The notes: generated from the letters alone by a model not told the origin. Shown: positions 17,894 through 28,289, counted from the first letter of the stretch. The stretch: 64,000 nt of DNA from Promicromonospora sukumoe 327MFSha3.1 (GCF_000385135.1 NZ_ARQM01000016.1:178111-242110); one strand, 5' to 3'. Program-made: numbers and translations.

Positions 17894-18948
17894 CGGTGTC
17901 CGCCGTCCCGCCCCACACCGCCCGGGACGCCCGGGTGCACGGCCTGCCCGAGCTTTCCGGGGCAGGCCGTACCCTCGTCATGGGTGTGGTCAACGTCACC
18001 CCGGACTCGTTCTCGGACGGCGGCGAGTGGTTCGAGCCCTCGGCCGCCGTCGCCCACGGGCTGGAGCTGCTCGGCGAGGGCGCGGACATCCTGGACGTGG
18101 GCGGGGAGTCCACCCGCCCCGGGGCCGTGCGCGTGCCGCAGGACCAGGAGCTGGCCCGGGTGCTGCCCGTGATCGAGCAGCTCGCCGCGCGCGGCGCGGT
18201 CGTGAGCGTGGACACCACGCGCGCCGCCGTCGCCGAGCGCGCCGTGGCCGCCGGCGCGCGCATCGTGAACGACGTCTCGGGCGGCCTCGCCGACCCCGAG
18301 ATGGGGCGCGCGGTCGCCGAGACGGGCGCCGCCTACGTGGCGATGCACTGGCGCGGGCACGCGGACGTGATGGACGACCTCGAGGTGTACGACGACGTCG
18401 TGGCCGACGTCCGCGACGAGCTCGCCGCCCGCATGGCCGCGCTGCACGACGACGGCGTGCGGCCCGACCAGATCATCCTCGACCCGGGTCTGGGCTTCGC
18501 GAAGGCCGGGGTGCTGAACTGGCCGCTGCTGGCCCACCTCGACGCGCTCCACCGGCTGGGGCGGCCGGTGCTGGTCGGTGCCTCCCGCAAGCGGTTCCTG
18601 GGCCATCTGCTCGCGGACCCGGCGGGCCGCACCGCGCCCCCGCGGGCGCGCGACGACGCCACGGCCGCGATCTCCGCGCTGTCGGCGGCCGCGGGAGCCT
18701 GGTGCGTGCGGGTGCACACCGCACGGGCGAGCGTGGACGCCGTCAAGGTCGCCGCCGCGTGGTCCGCCGCGGAGGGCGCACCCCGGGTAGGGTCGCCGGG
18801 TACCTCTTCCTCATCCGCCCCATCCGCACCGGAGGCATTGACTTCCACCGTGGCCTTGACCACAGAATCGTGGACGGCCGGGGGACAAGACATGCCAACC
18901 TGGCAGGATTCCGGTGCAGGCAACGACGATGGGGGAGGACCACGGTGA
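17890..18948 (+). CDS. folP: Dihydropteroate synthase
   Basis: 352 residues. It condenses the pterin pyrophosphate with p-aminobenzoate and is the sulfonamide target. Motifs are [34 protein letters not shown] and GASRKRFLG, all intact. The GTG at 17890 overlaps the folE stop; GTG at 17896 is an alternative. After the TIM barrel there is a Ser/Pro/Asp-rich tail of about 60 residues that I cannot match to anything, ending in a GTGA overlap with folBK. The tail makes the protein longer than typical FolP (about 280). Confidence 0.95.
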   Translation: MTVSAVPPHTARDARVHGLPELSGAGRTLVMGVVNVTPDSFSDGGEWFEPSAAVAHGLELLGEGADILDVGGESTRPGAVRVPQDQELARVLPVIEQLAARGAVVSVDTTRAAVAERAVAAGARIVNDVSGGLADPEMGRAVAETGAAYVAMHWRGHADVMDDLEVYDDVVADVRDELAARMAALHDDGVRPDQIILDPGLGFAKAGVLNWPLLAHLDALHRLGRPVLVGASRKRFLGHLLADPAGRTAPPRARDDATAAISALSAAAGAWCVRVHTARASVDAVKVAAAWSAAEGAPRVGSPGTSSSSAPSAPEALTSTVALTTESWTAGGQDMPTWQDSGAGNDDGGGPR

Positions 18949-21611
18949 CCACAGCGTTCGGAACGGGCGTCACAGGCCCGGACGGCCGCGCGCTGGACCA
19001 GATCCAGCTGAGCGGCGTGAGCGCGCGGGGGTACCACGGTGTGCTGCCGTCGGAACGGCAGACCGGCCAGGAGTTCCGGGCCGACGTCGTGCTGTACATG
19101 GACACGCGCCCCGCGGCCGCAGGTGACGACCTGGCGCAGACCGTGAGCTACGCCGACGTCGCGGCCGACGTCCACGACATCCTGAAGGGCGACCCCGCGG
19201 ACCTCATCGAGACGGTCGCGGAGCGGATCGCCGCCGCGGTGCTGGCGCGCCCGCTGATCGAGGCGGTGGACGTGCGCGTGCACAAGCCGCACGCGCCCAT
19301 CCCGGTGCCGTTCGCCGACGTCGAGGTGGCCATCCGCCGCGACCGCACCCGCATGCCCGTCGTGGCCGTGCCGGCGGGGCTGCTCGCCGCGCACCCGGCG
19401 CCGGAGCCCGCTGTCGAGGCCGCCCCGGCCGAGCCCGAGCCGCAGGACTTCGAGCCCGTTGCGCGCCCGGTCGCCGAGGAGCCGGAGCAGTTCCGGCCCG
19501 AGCCGTACGAGCCCTACCAGCCGGCCGAGCCGGCGCAGTTCGGGGCCGAGCCGTTCGGGTCCGACCAGTTCGGCGCCGAGAAGTACGAGGCCTTCGAGGC
19601 GGAGCCGCTGGTCGAGCGTGCCCCGGCCGCCCCGGCCGCCCCGGCCGTGGAGACCCCCGCCGAGGAGCCCGAGCCGCTCCCCGTGCCCGAGCTGATCGCG
19701 CCCGAGCCGCTCGGGGTCGTCCCCGCGGCGTGGGAGCTGCAGGCCGAGGCCCCGGCGGAGGCCGAGCAGCGCCCCGGCAAGGAGCCCGTGTTCCAGCAGG
19801 GTGACCAGTTCCAGCCGGAGGAGCGGTTCCAGCCCGAGGAGCAGTTCTCCCAGGGTGACCAGTTCCCCCAGGCCGAGCAGTTCAAGGCCGAGCCCGCGTT
19901 CGAGCCGGAGCCCGCGTTCGAGCCGGTCCAGCAGTACGAGTCCCTCCAGGGCCTCGACCAGCGGCCGGGCCAGGACCAGCCGAACGCCTTCGAGCCGCAG
20001 CAGTCCTACGAGCCTGCCCAGCCGGCGTTCCAGCAGCAGTCGTTCGAGCAGCAGTCGTACGAGCAGCCGCAGTACGAGCAGCCGCAGCGCGACGCGCAGC
20101 CGAACCAGTACGACCAGATGTTCGAGCAGCAGTACGACCAGGGCGACATGGAGGCCACCCGCGTCTCGGCGGCGGTCCCCGACTCCGCCGTCGGGCAGCC
20201 GGAGCCGACGTTCGCGCAGGAGCAGCCGTACCAGGCCGAGCCGCGCGACCGGTTCGACGAGATGCCCGCCGGGTACGTGGACGTGGTCATCGCGATCGGG
20301 GCGAACCTCGGCGACCCGCAGGCCACCATGCGCTCGGCGGTCGCCGAGCTGGACCGCGTGCCGGGCGTGCAGATCACCGACGTCTCGCCGCTGGCCCGCA
20401 CGGCCGCCGTCGGCGGGCCGGAGGACCAGCCCGACTACCTGAACGCCGTGCTGCTGGCCCGCACCACGCTCTCGGCGCGCGGGCTGCTGCACGCGTGCCT
20501 GGAGGTCGAGAACCTGCACGGCCGCACGCGCGACGAGCGCTGGGGCGCCCGGACGCTCGACGTCGACCTGATCACCTACGGCACGCTGACGGACTCCGCC
20601 GAGGACATCGAGATCCCGCACCCGCGGGCGCACGAGCGTGCCTTCGTTCTGGAGCCCTGGTCGCAGATCGCCCCCGAGGCCATGCTGCCCGGCCTGGGCG
20701 GCGGCCCCGTGGGCCAGCTCGCGGCGACGGCACCCGACCGGACCGGCATCCGCTGGCTCGCGCTCGACTGGCTGACCGACCCCGAGCCCGAGCAGGGCGG
20801 CGGCACCACGGCGTCGAACCACCCCGCGGTGCCCGACGACGCCGGGCAGGACGCCCACCCGGTCGAGATGCCCCCGGCCCTCCCGCCGTCGCTCCCGCCG
20901 AGCGGGCGCCCGCAGGCCTCGCCCGGCGGCCCCGTGGTGGAGGTGCCCGGCGGCGGCCAGCCGCAGACGCACCACAGCGGTCCCGTGGACCTGGACGGCC
21001 CGAACGGCAGCCCCCAGGACCCCTACCAGGGCGGTCACCCGCAGGCCTACTCCAGCGGACCGGCGCCGGGCCCGGGCGGCTCCGTACCGATCCCGCACCA
21101 GGCGCAGGCGGCCCCCGTGCCCCCGCGGCCCGCCCAGCCGATCGGCGTGCCCGGCAACGGGTCCGTCGTGCCGCCGCCCGAGGAGGCGCTCGTCCCCGCG
21201 CCGATCGCGCCCCGCGCGGTCCGGGACACGGCGCACGAGGAGCCGGACCGCGAGACGCTGCCTCCGGCGTCCCAGGCGCCGGCCAAGCCGGTGTTCGCCC
21301 CGGTCAACCCGTCGCGGCAGCAGAGCGGCGTGTTCCCGCCGATGAACGGTGCCCCGCAGGAGCCCGCCGCGCCCGTGTTCGCCCCGGTCGGCAACCCGCC
21401 GCAGGGCGCGCCGGACCCGGCCTCGAACGGGCACTCGAACGGCCAGTCCGCCGGCCACTCGAACGGACAGCTCCCGGGCTACGACAACGACCACACCGTG
21501 ATCCGGGTCCCGGGCTACGCGACCGAGCAGTCGATCGCGCCGTCCGACGGCCCGATCGACTCGGTGCCCTCCTGGGTGCCGGTCCGGGACGAGCGGGGGC
21601 GCGACGCCTGA
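18945..21611 (+). CDS. folBK: Fused dihydroneopterin aldolase-HPPK (FolB-FolK) with giant disordered linker and tail
   Basis: 888 residues. Residues ~16-135 are FolB, with active-site K114 in VHKPHAP and the ETVAERIA helix. Residues ~135-440 are a low-complexity linker of Glu, Pro, Gln, Phe and Tyr with short repeats such as QFQPEE and QQSYEQPQYEQ. Residues ~444-615 are FolK (6-hydroxymethyl-dihydropterin pyrophosphokinase), with AIGANLGDP, the RDERWGARTLDVDLI Mg/substrate motif and HPRAHERAFVLEPW. Residues ~617-888 are another Pro/Gly/Gln-rich tail. FolB and FolK fusions occur elsewhere, but about 575 of 888 residues here are outside any enzyme domain. The GTG at 18945 has a strong GGGGGAGGA site and overlaps folP. 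Confidence 0.93.
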   Translation: MTTAFGTGVTGPDGRALDQIQLSGVSARGYHGVLPSERQTGQEFRADVVLYMDTRPAAAGDDLAQTVSYADVAADVHDILKGDPADLIETVAERIAAAVLARPLIEAVDVRVHKPHAPIPVPFADVEVAIRRDRTRMPVVAVPAGLLAAHPAPEPAVEAAPAEPEPQDFEPVARPVAEEPEQFRPEPYEPYQPAEPAQFGAEPFGSDQFGAEKYEAFEAEPLVERAPAAPAAPAVETPAEEPEPLPVPELIAPEPLGVVPAAWELQAEAPAEAEQRPGKEPVFQQGDQFQPEERFQPEEQFSQGDQFPQAEQFKAEPAFEPEPAFEPVQQYESLQGLDQRPGQDQPNAFEPQQSYEPAQPAFQQQSFEQQSYEQPQYEQPQRDAQPNQYDQMFEQQYDQGDMEATRVSAAVPDSAVGQPEPTFAQEQPYQAEPRDRFDEMPAGYVDVVIAIGANLGDPQATMRSAVAELDRVPGVQITDVSPLARTAAVGGPEDQPDYLNAVLLARTTLSARGLLHACLEVENLHGRTRDERWGARTLDVDLITYGTLTDSAEDIEIPHPRAHERAFVLEPWSQIAPEAMLPGLGGGPVGQLAATAPDRTGIRWLALDWLTDPEPEQGGGTTASNHPAVPDDAGQDAHPVEMPPALPPSLPPSGRPQASPGGPVVEVPGGGQPQTHHSGPVDLDGPNGSPQDPYQGGHPQAYSSGPAPGPGGSVPIPHQAQAAPVPPRPAQPIGVPGNGSVVPPPEEALVPAPIAPRAVRDTAHEEPDRETLPPASQAPAKPVFAPVNPSRQQSGVFPPMNGAPQEPAAPVFAPVGNPPQGAPDPASNGHSNGQSAGHSNGQLPGYDNDHTVIRVPGYATEQSIAPSDGPIDSVPSWVPVRDERGRDA

Positions 21612-21612
21612 C

Positions 21613-22098
21613 ATGCGCAGAACCCCGGTCAGGACCCTGATCGCAGTCCTCGTCGCAGTCGCTGTCGTCGGCTGGCTCGTGCTGCGGGCCCTCGAGTCGC
21701 GGGGCGTGTACCTGCCGGTGGTGCCCTGGCTCGTCGACGTGGCGATCCTGGCGCTGGCCGGCGTGGTGTTCTGGATGGGGTGGGCCGTGCGGGCCTACCA
21801 GAAGGGCAAGCGACCCTCCCTCGACGGCATCCGGGCCGCCCGGACGCTCGTCCTGGCGAAGGCCGCCGCCCTGACGGGCGCCCTGCTCGGCGGCTGGTAC
21901 CTGGCGCAGGTGCTGGTGGTGCTGGGCGACCTCGCGATCGAGCCGCGCCGCGACCGCGCGGTGGCGGCCGGCATCGCCGTGCTGTGCTCGGTGGTGCTCG
22001 CCGTGATCGGCCTCGTGGTGGAGAAGTTCTGTGAGCTGCCGCCGTCCGACAAGGACCGCCGGGGCTCGGAGGAGGGCGAGTCACCGGCCCCGGCCTGA
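21613..22098 (+). CDS. DUF3180 membrane protein
   Basis: 161 residues with four predicted membrane segments: about 6-25, 36-60, 78-102 and 112-136. It matches the DUF3180 type, a small integral membrane family found almost only after folK in actinobacteria. The function is unknown; conserved linkage suggests a role tied to folate or to the PH-domain proteins that follow. The ATG at 21613 comes one base after the folBK stop, so it is translationally coupled. Confidence 0.8.
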   Translation: MRRTPVRTLIAVLVAVAVVGWLVLRALESRGVYLPVVPWLVDVAILALAGVVFWMGWAVRAYQKGKRPSLDGIRAARTLVLAKAAALTGALLGGWYLAQVLVVLGDLAIEPRRDRAVAAGIAVLCSVVLAVIGLVVEKFCELPPSDKDRRGSEEGESPAPA

Positions 22099-22141
22099 GG
22101 CCCGCTACCCAGCGCAACCGGTCTGCGGAACAATGGCCATC

Positions 22142-22624
22142 ATGACCAGCCCATTCGAACCGCACGACGTGACCTGGAACAGCGTGTCCCCGCGACTCGT
22201 GACGGCCCGGCTGGTCCCGGGCACGATCAGCCTCGGGATCCCGGCGGTCGCCGGGATCGCGCTCGCGGTCACCGTGAGCCCGTGGTTCTGGATCCTCGCC
22301 GGCGTGCCCGCCGTCTCCCTGCTGTGGTCGTTCCTCCTGGTCCCGCGGCAGGTCCGCGCGATCGGCTACGCCGAGCGCGACGACGACCTGCTGATCCGCA
22401 AGGGCGTCATGTTCCGGTCGATGGTCGTGGTGCCCTACGGTCGCATGCAGTACGTGGACGTCGAGGCAGGCCCGCTCGACCGCCGGCTGGGCCTGGCCAA
22501 GGTGCAGCTCCACACGGCGTCCGTCGGCACGGACGCCCAGATCCCCGGCCTGCCGCCGGACGAGGCGGCGCGCCTGCGTGACCGCCTGGCGTCCCGCGGC
22601 GAGGCCCGGCTGGCGGGGCTGTGA
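22142..22624 (+). CDS. Bacterial PH-domain (bPH2, YdbS-type) membrane protein
   Basis: 160 residues. Two close membrane helices (about 29-50 and 52-70) precede a bPH2 domain with the motif RSMVVVPYGRMQYVDVEAGPLDRRLGLAKVQLHTAS. It matches the smaller of the paired YdbS/YdbT-like proteins. Function is not established; B. subtilis homologues affect resistance to secreted peptides. The ATG at 22142 (MTSPFEP) is preferred over 22133 because the GGAA at 22127 is too close to the latter. It overlaps the next gene by GTGA. Confidence 0.82.
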   Translation: MTSPFEPHDVTWNSVSPRLVTARLVPGTISLGIPAVAGIALAVTVSPWFWILAGVPAVSLLWSFLLVPRQVRAIGYAERDDDLLIRKGVMFRSMVVVPYGRMQYVDVEAGPLDRRLGLAKVQLHTASVGTDAQIPGLPPDEAARLRDRLASRGEARLAGL

Positions 22625-24183
22625 GCACGCCTGAGCACGAGGTCGACCGGGGCCCGGCCCAGGGCGAGTCCGCCCCGGACGCCACCGAGGAGCTCGAGTG
22701 GCGGCGCGTCCACCCCATCACCCCGCTGGTGCGGGGCTGGGCGGTGGTCGGCGCGGCCGTGGTGATCCTGGGGCAGCAGACCCTGGACGGTGGGCCGCGC
22801 GGCGGCCTGATCACGCTGGTGTCCAGCGGCTACTGGTGGACGCTGCTCGTCGCGCTGGGCGCCATCGCGCTGGTGGGCTGGGGCTACTCGGCGCTGGCCT
22901 GGCGCATGACGTCGTTCGCCGTCGGCGACGAGACGGTGCACCTGCGGCGCGGCATCCTGTTCCGCCAGCAGCGGCACGCGCGGCTGGACCGGCTGCAGTC
23001 GGTGGACATCCGACAGCCGCTGGTGGCCCGGTTCTTCGGGCTGTGCGAGCTCACGCTGGAGACGGCGGGCGGCACGGACTCCGGCGTCGCCATCGGGTTC
23101 CTCAAGGGGTCCGACGCCGACGAGCTGCGTGCCGAGCTGCTCGCCCGCGCCGCGGGCCTGAAGGTCGCCGGCAAGCGCCCGGCGGCCGCGCAGGCGCCGT
23201 CCGACGCGGTGACCGCCCACGCCCCGGAGGGTGCGCCGGCCGCGGACCTCGCCGCCGTGCCCGACGCCGAGCAGCCGCTGCCGGTGGCCAGCCTCGAGGC
23301 GCCCCAGGTGCCCGTGCTCACGGTGCCGCTGGGCCGCCTGATCGCCTCGGTGGTGCGCTCCGGCGCCATGATCACGCTGCTCCTGTGGGCGGCGGGGGTC
23401 GTGGTGGTCATGATCGTCACGGGCGAGTGGGCCGTCATCTCCGCGTCGCTGCCCGCGGTGCTGGGGGCCGGCGGCTACCTGTTCAACCGGGTCACGGGCG
23501 AGTTCGACTTCCGGGTGGCCATCTCGCCCGACGGCGTCCGCCTGCGGCACGGCATGCTGGAGACCCGCTCCCAGACCATCCCGCCCGGCCGCGTGCAGGC
23601 CGTCCGGCTGGTGCAGAGCGTGCTCTGGCGGGACCGCGACTGGTGGCGCGTCCAGCTCAACGTTGCCGGCTACGGCGGCGAGAGCGAGGAGAAGAACAGC
23701 GTGCTGCTCCCGGTCGGCACCCGCGAGGAGGCCCTCACGGTGCTCTCCCTCGTGCTGCCCGACCTGGGCGTGGACGAGCCGCGCCGCGTTCTCGACGCGG
23801 GCCTGGACGGCGACTCGCGCCACGAGAGCAGCTACGTCACGGCGCCCCGGCGCACCCGCATACTGGATCCGGTGGCGTGGCGCCGCAACGGGTTCACCGT
23901 GACCGGCCGCGCGCTGCTGATGCGCCGGGGCCGCATGGTCAAGATCCTGGACGTGGTGCCGCACGAGCGCACGCAGTCGCTGGCCCTGAGCCAGGGCCCG
24001 TGGCAGCGCCGGCTCGGTGTGGCCTCGTTCCAGGTGCACTCGACGGAGGGCCCGGTGCACCCGGAGGTGCCGCACCTCGACGCGGCCGACGCGGCGCAGC
24101 TCATGACCGAGCAGGCCCGGCGCGCCCGCACCGCGCGTGCGGCGGCGGGCCCGGAACGATGGATGGAACGACAGGGAGAGTGA
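22621..24183 (+). CDS. Large bPH2 (YdbT-type) membrane protein
   Basis: 520 residues, the partner of the preceding gene. It has at least four membrane segments in two pairs (about 38-90 and 240-285) and three bPH2 repeats with the motif family R-ARLDRLQSVDIRQPLVARFFGL, SQTIPPGRVQAVRLVQ and ERTQSLALSQGPWQRRLGVASFQ. A disordered insert of about 60 residues (about 180-240) separates the first two. The role is unknown. The GTG at 22621 overlaps the upstream stop, and the next gene begins 3 nt after its end. Confidence 0.82.
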   Translation: MSTPEHEVDRGPAQGESAPDATEELEWRRVHPITPLVRGWAVVGAAVVILGQQTLDGGPRGGLITLVSSGYWWTLLVALGAIALVGWGYSALAWRMTSFAVGDETVHLRRGILFRQQRHARLDRLQSVDIRQPLVARFFGLCELTLETAGGTDSGVAIGFLKGSDADELRAELLARAAGLKVAGKRPAAAQAPSDAVTAHAPEGAPAADLAAVPDAEQPLPVASLEAPQVPVLTVPLGRLIASVVRSGAMITLLLWAAGVVVVMIVTGEWAVISASLPAVLGAGGYLFNRVTGEFDFRVAISPDGVRLRHGMLETRSQTIPPGRVQAVRLVQSVLWRDRDWWRVQLNVAGYGGESEEKNSVLLPVGTREEALTVLSLVLPDLGVDEPRRVLDAGLDGDSRHESSYVTAPRRTRILDPVAWRRNGFTVTGRALLMRRGRMVKILDVVPHERTQSLALSQGPWQRRLGVASFQVHSTEGPVHPEVPHLDAADAAQLMTEQARRARTARAAAGPERWMERQGE

Positions 24184-24186
24184 CCG

Positions 24187-25161
24187 GTGAGTGACCCCGA
24201 CGAGGTGGGCCGCAGGCCCGGCCGGCTGGGTGTCGGTGTGGTCGGAGCGGGTCGCGTGGGGGCGGTGCTCGGCAACGCGCTGCGCGCCGCCGGCCATGCG
24301 GTGGTCGGCGCGAGCGGCATCTCGGAGGATTCCCGGGAGCGCATCGAGACGCTCCTGCCGGGAGTGCCCAACCTCGAGGTGCCCGATGTCCTGGAGCGCG
24401 CCGAGCTGGTGCTCCTCGCGGTGCCCGACGACGCCCTGGAGCCCCTGGTCTCCGGCCTCGCCGACACCGGGGCCTGGCAGCCGGGGCAGCTCGCGATCCA
24501 CACGTCCGGCCGCTACGGCACCGGCGTGCTGGAGCCCGCCCGGCAGGGTGGCGCGATCCCGCTCGCGGTCCACCCCGCGATGACGTTCACCGGGACCAGC
24601 CTGGACCTGGCGCGCCTGGAGGGCTGCACGTTCGCCGTGACGGCGCCCGCGCCCGTGCTGCCCATCGGGCAGGCGCTCGTGGTCGAGATCGGCGGGGAGC
24701 CGGTGGTCGTGGACGAGCACGCCCGCGGCCTCTACCACGCGGCCCTCGCGCACGGCGCGAACCACCTCGTGGTGCTCGTTGCCCAGGCCGCGCAGGCGCT
24801 GGAGGCGGCCGGCGTGGAGCTGCCCGGCCGCGTGCTCGCGCCGCTGCTCTCGGCGGCTCTGGAGCAGGCGACCCGGTCCGCGGACGCGCGCGACGGCGTC
24901 GGGCCGGGGGCGATCTCCGCCCTGACCGGGCCGGTCTCGCGGGGCGACGTCGGCACCGTGCGCCGGCACCTGACCGAGCTCAGCGCCCTGGCCGCCGCCA
25001 GCGGCGCCACCGACATACCCGACAGCTACACCGAGCTCGCCCGCGGGGCCACGCGCCGCGCGCTGGCCAGCCACCGCATCGGCGACACCGCCGCACAGGC
25101 CCTGCTGGACGCGCTGGACGGCGCCAGCGGGGAGTCGCACGCCGGAAGGAAGACACAGTGA
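24187..25161 (+). CDS. Rossmann-like / DUF2520 domain protein
   Basis: 324 residues. An N-terminal NAD(P)-type Rossmann fold ([16 protein letters not shown], about 17-32, then [13 protein letters not shown]) resembles 6-phosphogluconate/ketopantoate-reductase-like enzymes. It is followed by a helical DUF2520 domain with HPAMTFTG and [11 protein letters not shown]. It sits directly before panC with a GTGA overlap, so a ketopantoate-reductase-like contribution to pantothenate synthesis has been suggested for such genes. That is inference; no panE or panB is present in this window. Confidence 0.8.
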   Translation: MSDPDEVGRRPGRLGVGVVGAGRVGAVLGNALRAAGHAVVGASGISEDSRERIETLLPGVPNLEVPDVLERAELVLLAVPDDALEPLVSGLADTGAWQPGQLAIHTSGRYGTGVLEPARQGGAIPLAVHPAMTFTGTSLDLARLEGCTFAVTAPAPVLPIGQALVVEIGGEPVVVDEHARGLYHAALAHGANHLVVLVAQAAQALEAAGVELPGRVLAPLLSAALEQATRSADARDGVGPGAISALTGPVSRGDVGTVRRHLTELSALAAASGATDIPDSYTELARGATRRALASHRIGDTAAQALLDALDGASGESHAGRKTQ

Positions 25162-26078
25162 GCACCGAACCCGCGCAGCGCACCCCGCTGGTGGTCAGCA
25201 CCCGTGAGGAGCTGCGCGACGAGCAGATGCGCTGGGCCCTCGCGGGGTCCCTGGAGGCCGGCGACGAGCCCGGCCGGCGTGCCGTCGTCATGACCATGGG
25301 CGCGCTGCACGAGGGCCACCTGGAGCTCGTGCGCCGGGCACGCGCGGAGGCCGGCCCGGCCGGCCAGGTCGTCGTGACGATCTTCGTGAACCCGCTCCAG
25401 TTCGGCGCGGGCGAGGACCTGGACAAGTACCCGCGCGACCTGGACGGCGACGTCGCCAAGCTCGCGGAGGTCGGGGCCGACGTCGTCTTCGCGCCCACGC
25501 CCGACGTCGTCTACCCGGACGGCGACCCCGTGGTCCGCGTGTCTGCCGGCCGGGTCGGCGAGGTGCTGGAGGGCGCGTCCCGGCCCGGGCACCTGGACGG
25601 CGTGCTCACCGTGGTGCTCAAGCTGATGCACCTGGTGCGGCCCGACGTCGCCCTGTTCGGCGAGAAGGACGCCCAGCAGCTCCTGGCCGTGCGCCGCATG
25701 GTGCGCGACCTGGAGGTCTCGGTCGAGGTGGTGGGCGTGCCGACGGTGCGCGAGGCCGACGGTCTGGCCCTGTCCTCGCGCAACGCCTACCTGTCGCCGG
25801 AGGAGCGGGAGCGGGCCCTGGCGCTGTCGCGCGCCCTGCGTGCCGGCGCGGCCGCCGCGGACCGCGGCGCGGCGGGTGTGATCAACGACGCGCGCGAAGT
25901 GCTGGACGGCGCCGACGGCGTCGTGGTCGACTACCTGGCGCTCGTCGACCCGGTGACCGTGGACGCGGTCACCGACGACTTCTCCGGCCCCGCGCTGCTG
26001 CTCGTGGCCGCACGGGTGGGTTCCACCCGCCTGATCGACAACCAGGCCGTCGAGGTCTCGCCAGAGGTCCAGAGGTAA
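25158..26078 (+). CDS. panC: Pantothenate synthetase
   Basis: 306 residues. It joins pantoate and beta-alanine with ATP. The nucleotidyl-transferase motif is HEGH in [51 protein letters not shown] and [13 protein letters not shown] are the diagnostic segments. The GTG at 25158 overlaps the DUF2520 stop. panD, which makes the beta-alanine substrate, follows 4 nt later. Confidence 0.97.
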   Translation: MSTEPAQRTPLVVSTREELRDEQMRWALAGSLEAGDEPGRRAVVMTMGALHEGHLELVRRARAEAGPAGQVVVTIFVNPLQFGAGEDLDKYPRDLDGDVAKLAEVGADVVFAPTPDVVYPDGDPVVRVSAGRVGEVLEGASRPGHLDGVLTVVLKLMHLVRPDVALFGEKDAQQLLAVRRMVRDLEVSVEVVGVPTVREADGLALSSRNAYLSPEERERALALSRALRAGAAAADRGAAGVINDAREVLDGADGVVVDYLALVDPVTVDAVTDDFSGPALLLVAARVGSTRLIDNQAVEVSPEVQR

Positions 26079-26082
26079 CACC

Positions 26083-26589
26083 ATGAGCACCACCGAGCAC
26101 CGTCCGCCCGTCGGCCGTCCCGCCTCGCTGCAGCGGCCGATGATGATCTCCAAGATCCACCGCGCCACCGTGACGCAGGCGGACCTGCACTACGTCGGGT
26201 CCATCACCGTGGACGCCGACCTGCTCGACGCCGCCGACCTCGTGCCCGGCCAGCAGGTCGACGTCGTCGACGTGACCAACGGCGCCCGGCTGACCACCTA
26301 CGTGATCCCCGGCGAGCCCGGCTCCGGGCAGATCTGCATCAACGGCGCGGCCGCCCACCTGGTCAGCCCGGGCGACGTCGTCATCCTCATCGGCTACGGC
26401 ATGCTCTCCGACCACGACGCGCGCACGTTCCTGCCGCACGTCGTGTTCGTCGACGGGGACAACCGCATCGTCGAGATCAACGACGAGCCCGGCCACGTGC
26501 CGGACGGCTACGGGCTGGAGGAGAGCGGCCTGCCGATCGAGCCGTTCCAGCACGCGGGCCTGGTGCGCACGGCGTCGGGCCGGGCGTGA
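26083..26589 (+). CDS. panD: Aspartate 1-decarboxylase proenzyme
   Basis: 168 residues, longer than the usual 115-140. It makes beta-alanine from aspartate for pantothenate and is a self-processing pyruvoyl enzyme. The cleavage site is Gly39-Ser40 in [13 protein letters not shown], with the substrate lysine in [17 protein letters not shown] 20-residue N-terminal extension precedes the conserved MM.SKIHRA start; an internal ATG at residue 20 or 21 is an alternative start. The C-terminal extension is also present. It overlaps nadB by GTGA. Confidence 0.95.
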   Translation: MSTTEHRPPVGRPASLQRPMMISKIHRATVTQADLHYVGSITVDADLLDAADLVPGQQVDVVDVTNGARLTTYVIPGEPGSGQICINGAAAHLVSPGDVVILIGYGMLSDHDARTFLPHVVFVDGDNRIVEINDEPGHVPDGYGLEESGLPIEPFQHAGLVRTASGRA

Positions 26590-28283
26590 GCACCACGCCC
26601 GGACCGGGACCTCGCCTGGCGCGGTCCCTGGCGGCTCCCGCGCCCGGTTGGACCGTCGAGGCCGACGCGATCGTCGTCGGCTCGGGCATCGCGGGCCTCA
26701 CGGCGGCGCTGGAGCTGCGCACCCGCGTGCCGCGCGTGGTGCTCGTGACCAAGGGCGAGCTCTCCTCCGGCTCGACGGTGTGGGCGCAGGGCGGCATCGC
26801 GGCCGCGCTCGACCCGTCCGACTCGCCCGAGGCGCACCTGGCGGACACGCTGGCCGCCGGCGGCGGCCTGGCCGACCCGGAGGCCGTGCGGGTGCTGGTC
26901 ACCGAGGGCCCGGAGCGCGTGCGCGAGCTCGTCGCCCGGGGCGCCGTCTTCGACAAGGCGGCCGACGGCGACATCGCGCTCACCCGGGAGGGCGGCCACC
27001 ACGCCGACCGCATCGCGCACGCCGGCGGCGACGCCACGGGCGCGGAGATCTCCCGTGCGCTCGTGGCGCAGATCGAGGCCGTGCGGCACGACCCGGGCAT
27101 CGAGGTCGTGGAGAACGCGCTCGTGCTCGACGTGCTGACCACGGCGTCCGGCCGGGCCTGCGGCGCCACGCTGCACGTGCGGGGCACCGGCTCGCGGGAC
27201 GGCGTCGGCGCGGTGCTGGCCCCCGCCATCGTGCTGGCCACGGGCGGGATCGGGCAGGTGTTCCGGTCGTCCACCAACCCGGCCGGCGCCACGGGCGACG
27301 GCATCGCCGCGGCGCTCCGGGCGGGCGCGGTGCTGGGCGACCTGGAGTTCGTGCAGTTCCACCCGACGGTGCTGTGGCTCGGGTCCGGCGCCAAGGGGCA
27401 GCTCCCGCTCATCTCGGAGGCCGTGCGCGGCGAAGGCGCTCTGCTGCTCGACGTCAACGGGCACCGGTTCATGCCGGGCGTGCACGAGATGGCCGAGCTC
27501 GCGCCGCGGGACGTCGTCGCGCACGCGATCGTGCGGCAGCTCGCCGCCACCGGGGCCGACAACGTGCTCCTCGACGCCCGCCACCTGGGCCGGGAGTTCC
27601 TGCGCGCCCGGTTCCCCACCATCAACGCGCGGCTCCTGGAGGCCGGCATCGACTGGTCCGAGGAGCCCGTGCCCGTGGCGCCCGCCCAGCACTACCACTC
27701 GGGTGGTGTGGTGACCGACCTCGACGGCCGCTCCTCGGTGGACGGGCTGTACGCGGTGGGCGAGGTCGCCTGCACCGGCGTGCACGGCGCCAACCGGCTC
27801 GCGTCCAACTCGCTGCTGGAGGGCATCGTCTTCGCCTCCCGCGCGGCCCGCGACATCGCGGCGCGGACCGACGCCGGCGACCTCGTCCGGGGCGAGCCCG
27901 CTCTCCGGCCTGGCGGGGCGGCCCTGGTCGCGGCCGCCGCCCGGTCGCGCATCCAGAAGGTGGCCTCGGCGGGCGCGGGCGTGATCCGCTCGGCCCGGTC
28001 GCTGGCCGAGGCCGACGAGCGCCTGGGCGCCGTCCGCTCCGACGCGCACCTCGCCGCCGAGGTGGTCGCCGAGCCCCAGGCCGCCGAGTGGGAGACCACG
28101 AACGTGCACATGGTGGCGCGGGCGCTGACCCGTGCGGCGTGGCTGCGCGAGGAGACCCGCGGCGGCCACTACCGCACGGACTTCCCGCGGCCGGACGACG
28201 CCTGGCGGCGCCGGGTGCGGGTGCGGCTGGACGGGGGCGGGGTGCTGACGACGGTGCCGTCCCGGCATCCTGCCGGGGACTGA
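26586..28283 (+). CDS. nadB: L-aspartate oxidase
   Basis: 565 residues. It oxidises aspartate to iminoaspartate for NAD synthesis. The FAD dinucleotide motif is [15 protein letters not shown] (about 30-44), with [13 protein letters not shown] and [29 protein letters not shown] following, all typical of NadB. The C-terminal helical domain ends before a large stem-loop. In related actinobacteria nadB is normally followed directly by nadC; here an 8-kb pyroglutamate cassette separates them. nadA is not in the window. The GTG at 26586 overlaps panD. Confidence 0.96.
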   Translation: MSTTPGPGPRLARSLAAPAPGWTVEADAIVVGSGIAGLTAALELRTRVPRVVLVTKGELSSGSTVWAQGGIAAALDPSDSPEAHLADTLAAGGGLADPEAVRVLVTEGPERVRELVARGAVFDKAADGDIALTREGGHHADRIAHAGGDATGAEISRALVAQIEAVRHDPGIEVVENALVLDVLTTASGRACGATLHVRGTGSRDGVGAVLAPAIVLATGGIGQVFRSSTNPAGATGDGIAAALRAGAVLGDLEFVQFHPTVLWLGSGAKGQLPLISEAVRGEGALLLDVNGHRFMPGVHEMAELAPRDVVAHAIVRQLAATGADNVLLDARHLGREFLRARFPTINARLLEAGIDWSEEPVPVAPAQHYHSGGVVTDLDGRSSVDGLYAVGEVACTGVHGANRLASNSLLEGIVFASRAARDIAARTDAGDLVRGEPALRPGGAALVAAAARSRIQKVASAGAGVIRSARSLAEADERLGAVRSDAHLAAEVVAEPQAAEWETTNVHMVARALTRAAWLREETRGGHYRTDFPRPDDAWRRRVRVRLDGGGVLTTVPSRHPAGD

Positions 28284-28289
28284 CTTTCG

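Noticed and set aside
18333..21614. A 1093-codon open frame antisense to folP-folBK
   Set aside because: Translation is a Leu/Arg/Gly-rich repeat that mirrors the biased linker of folBK; no start signal or domain.
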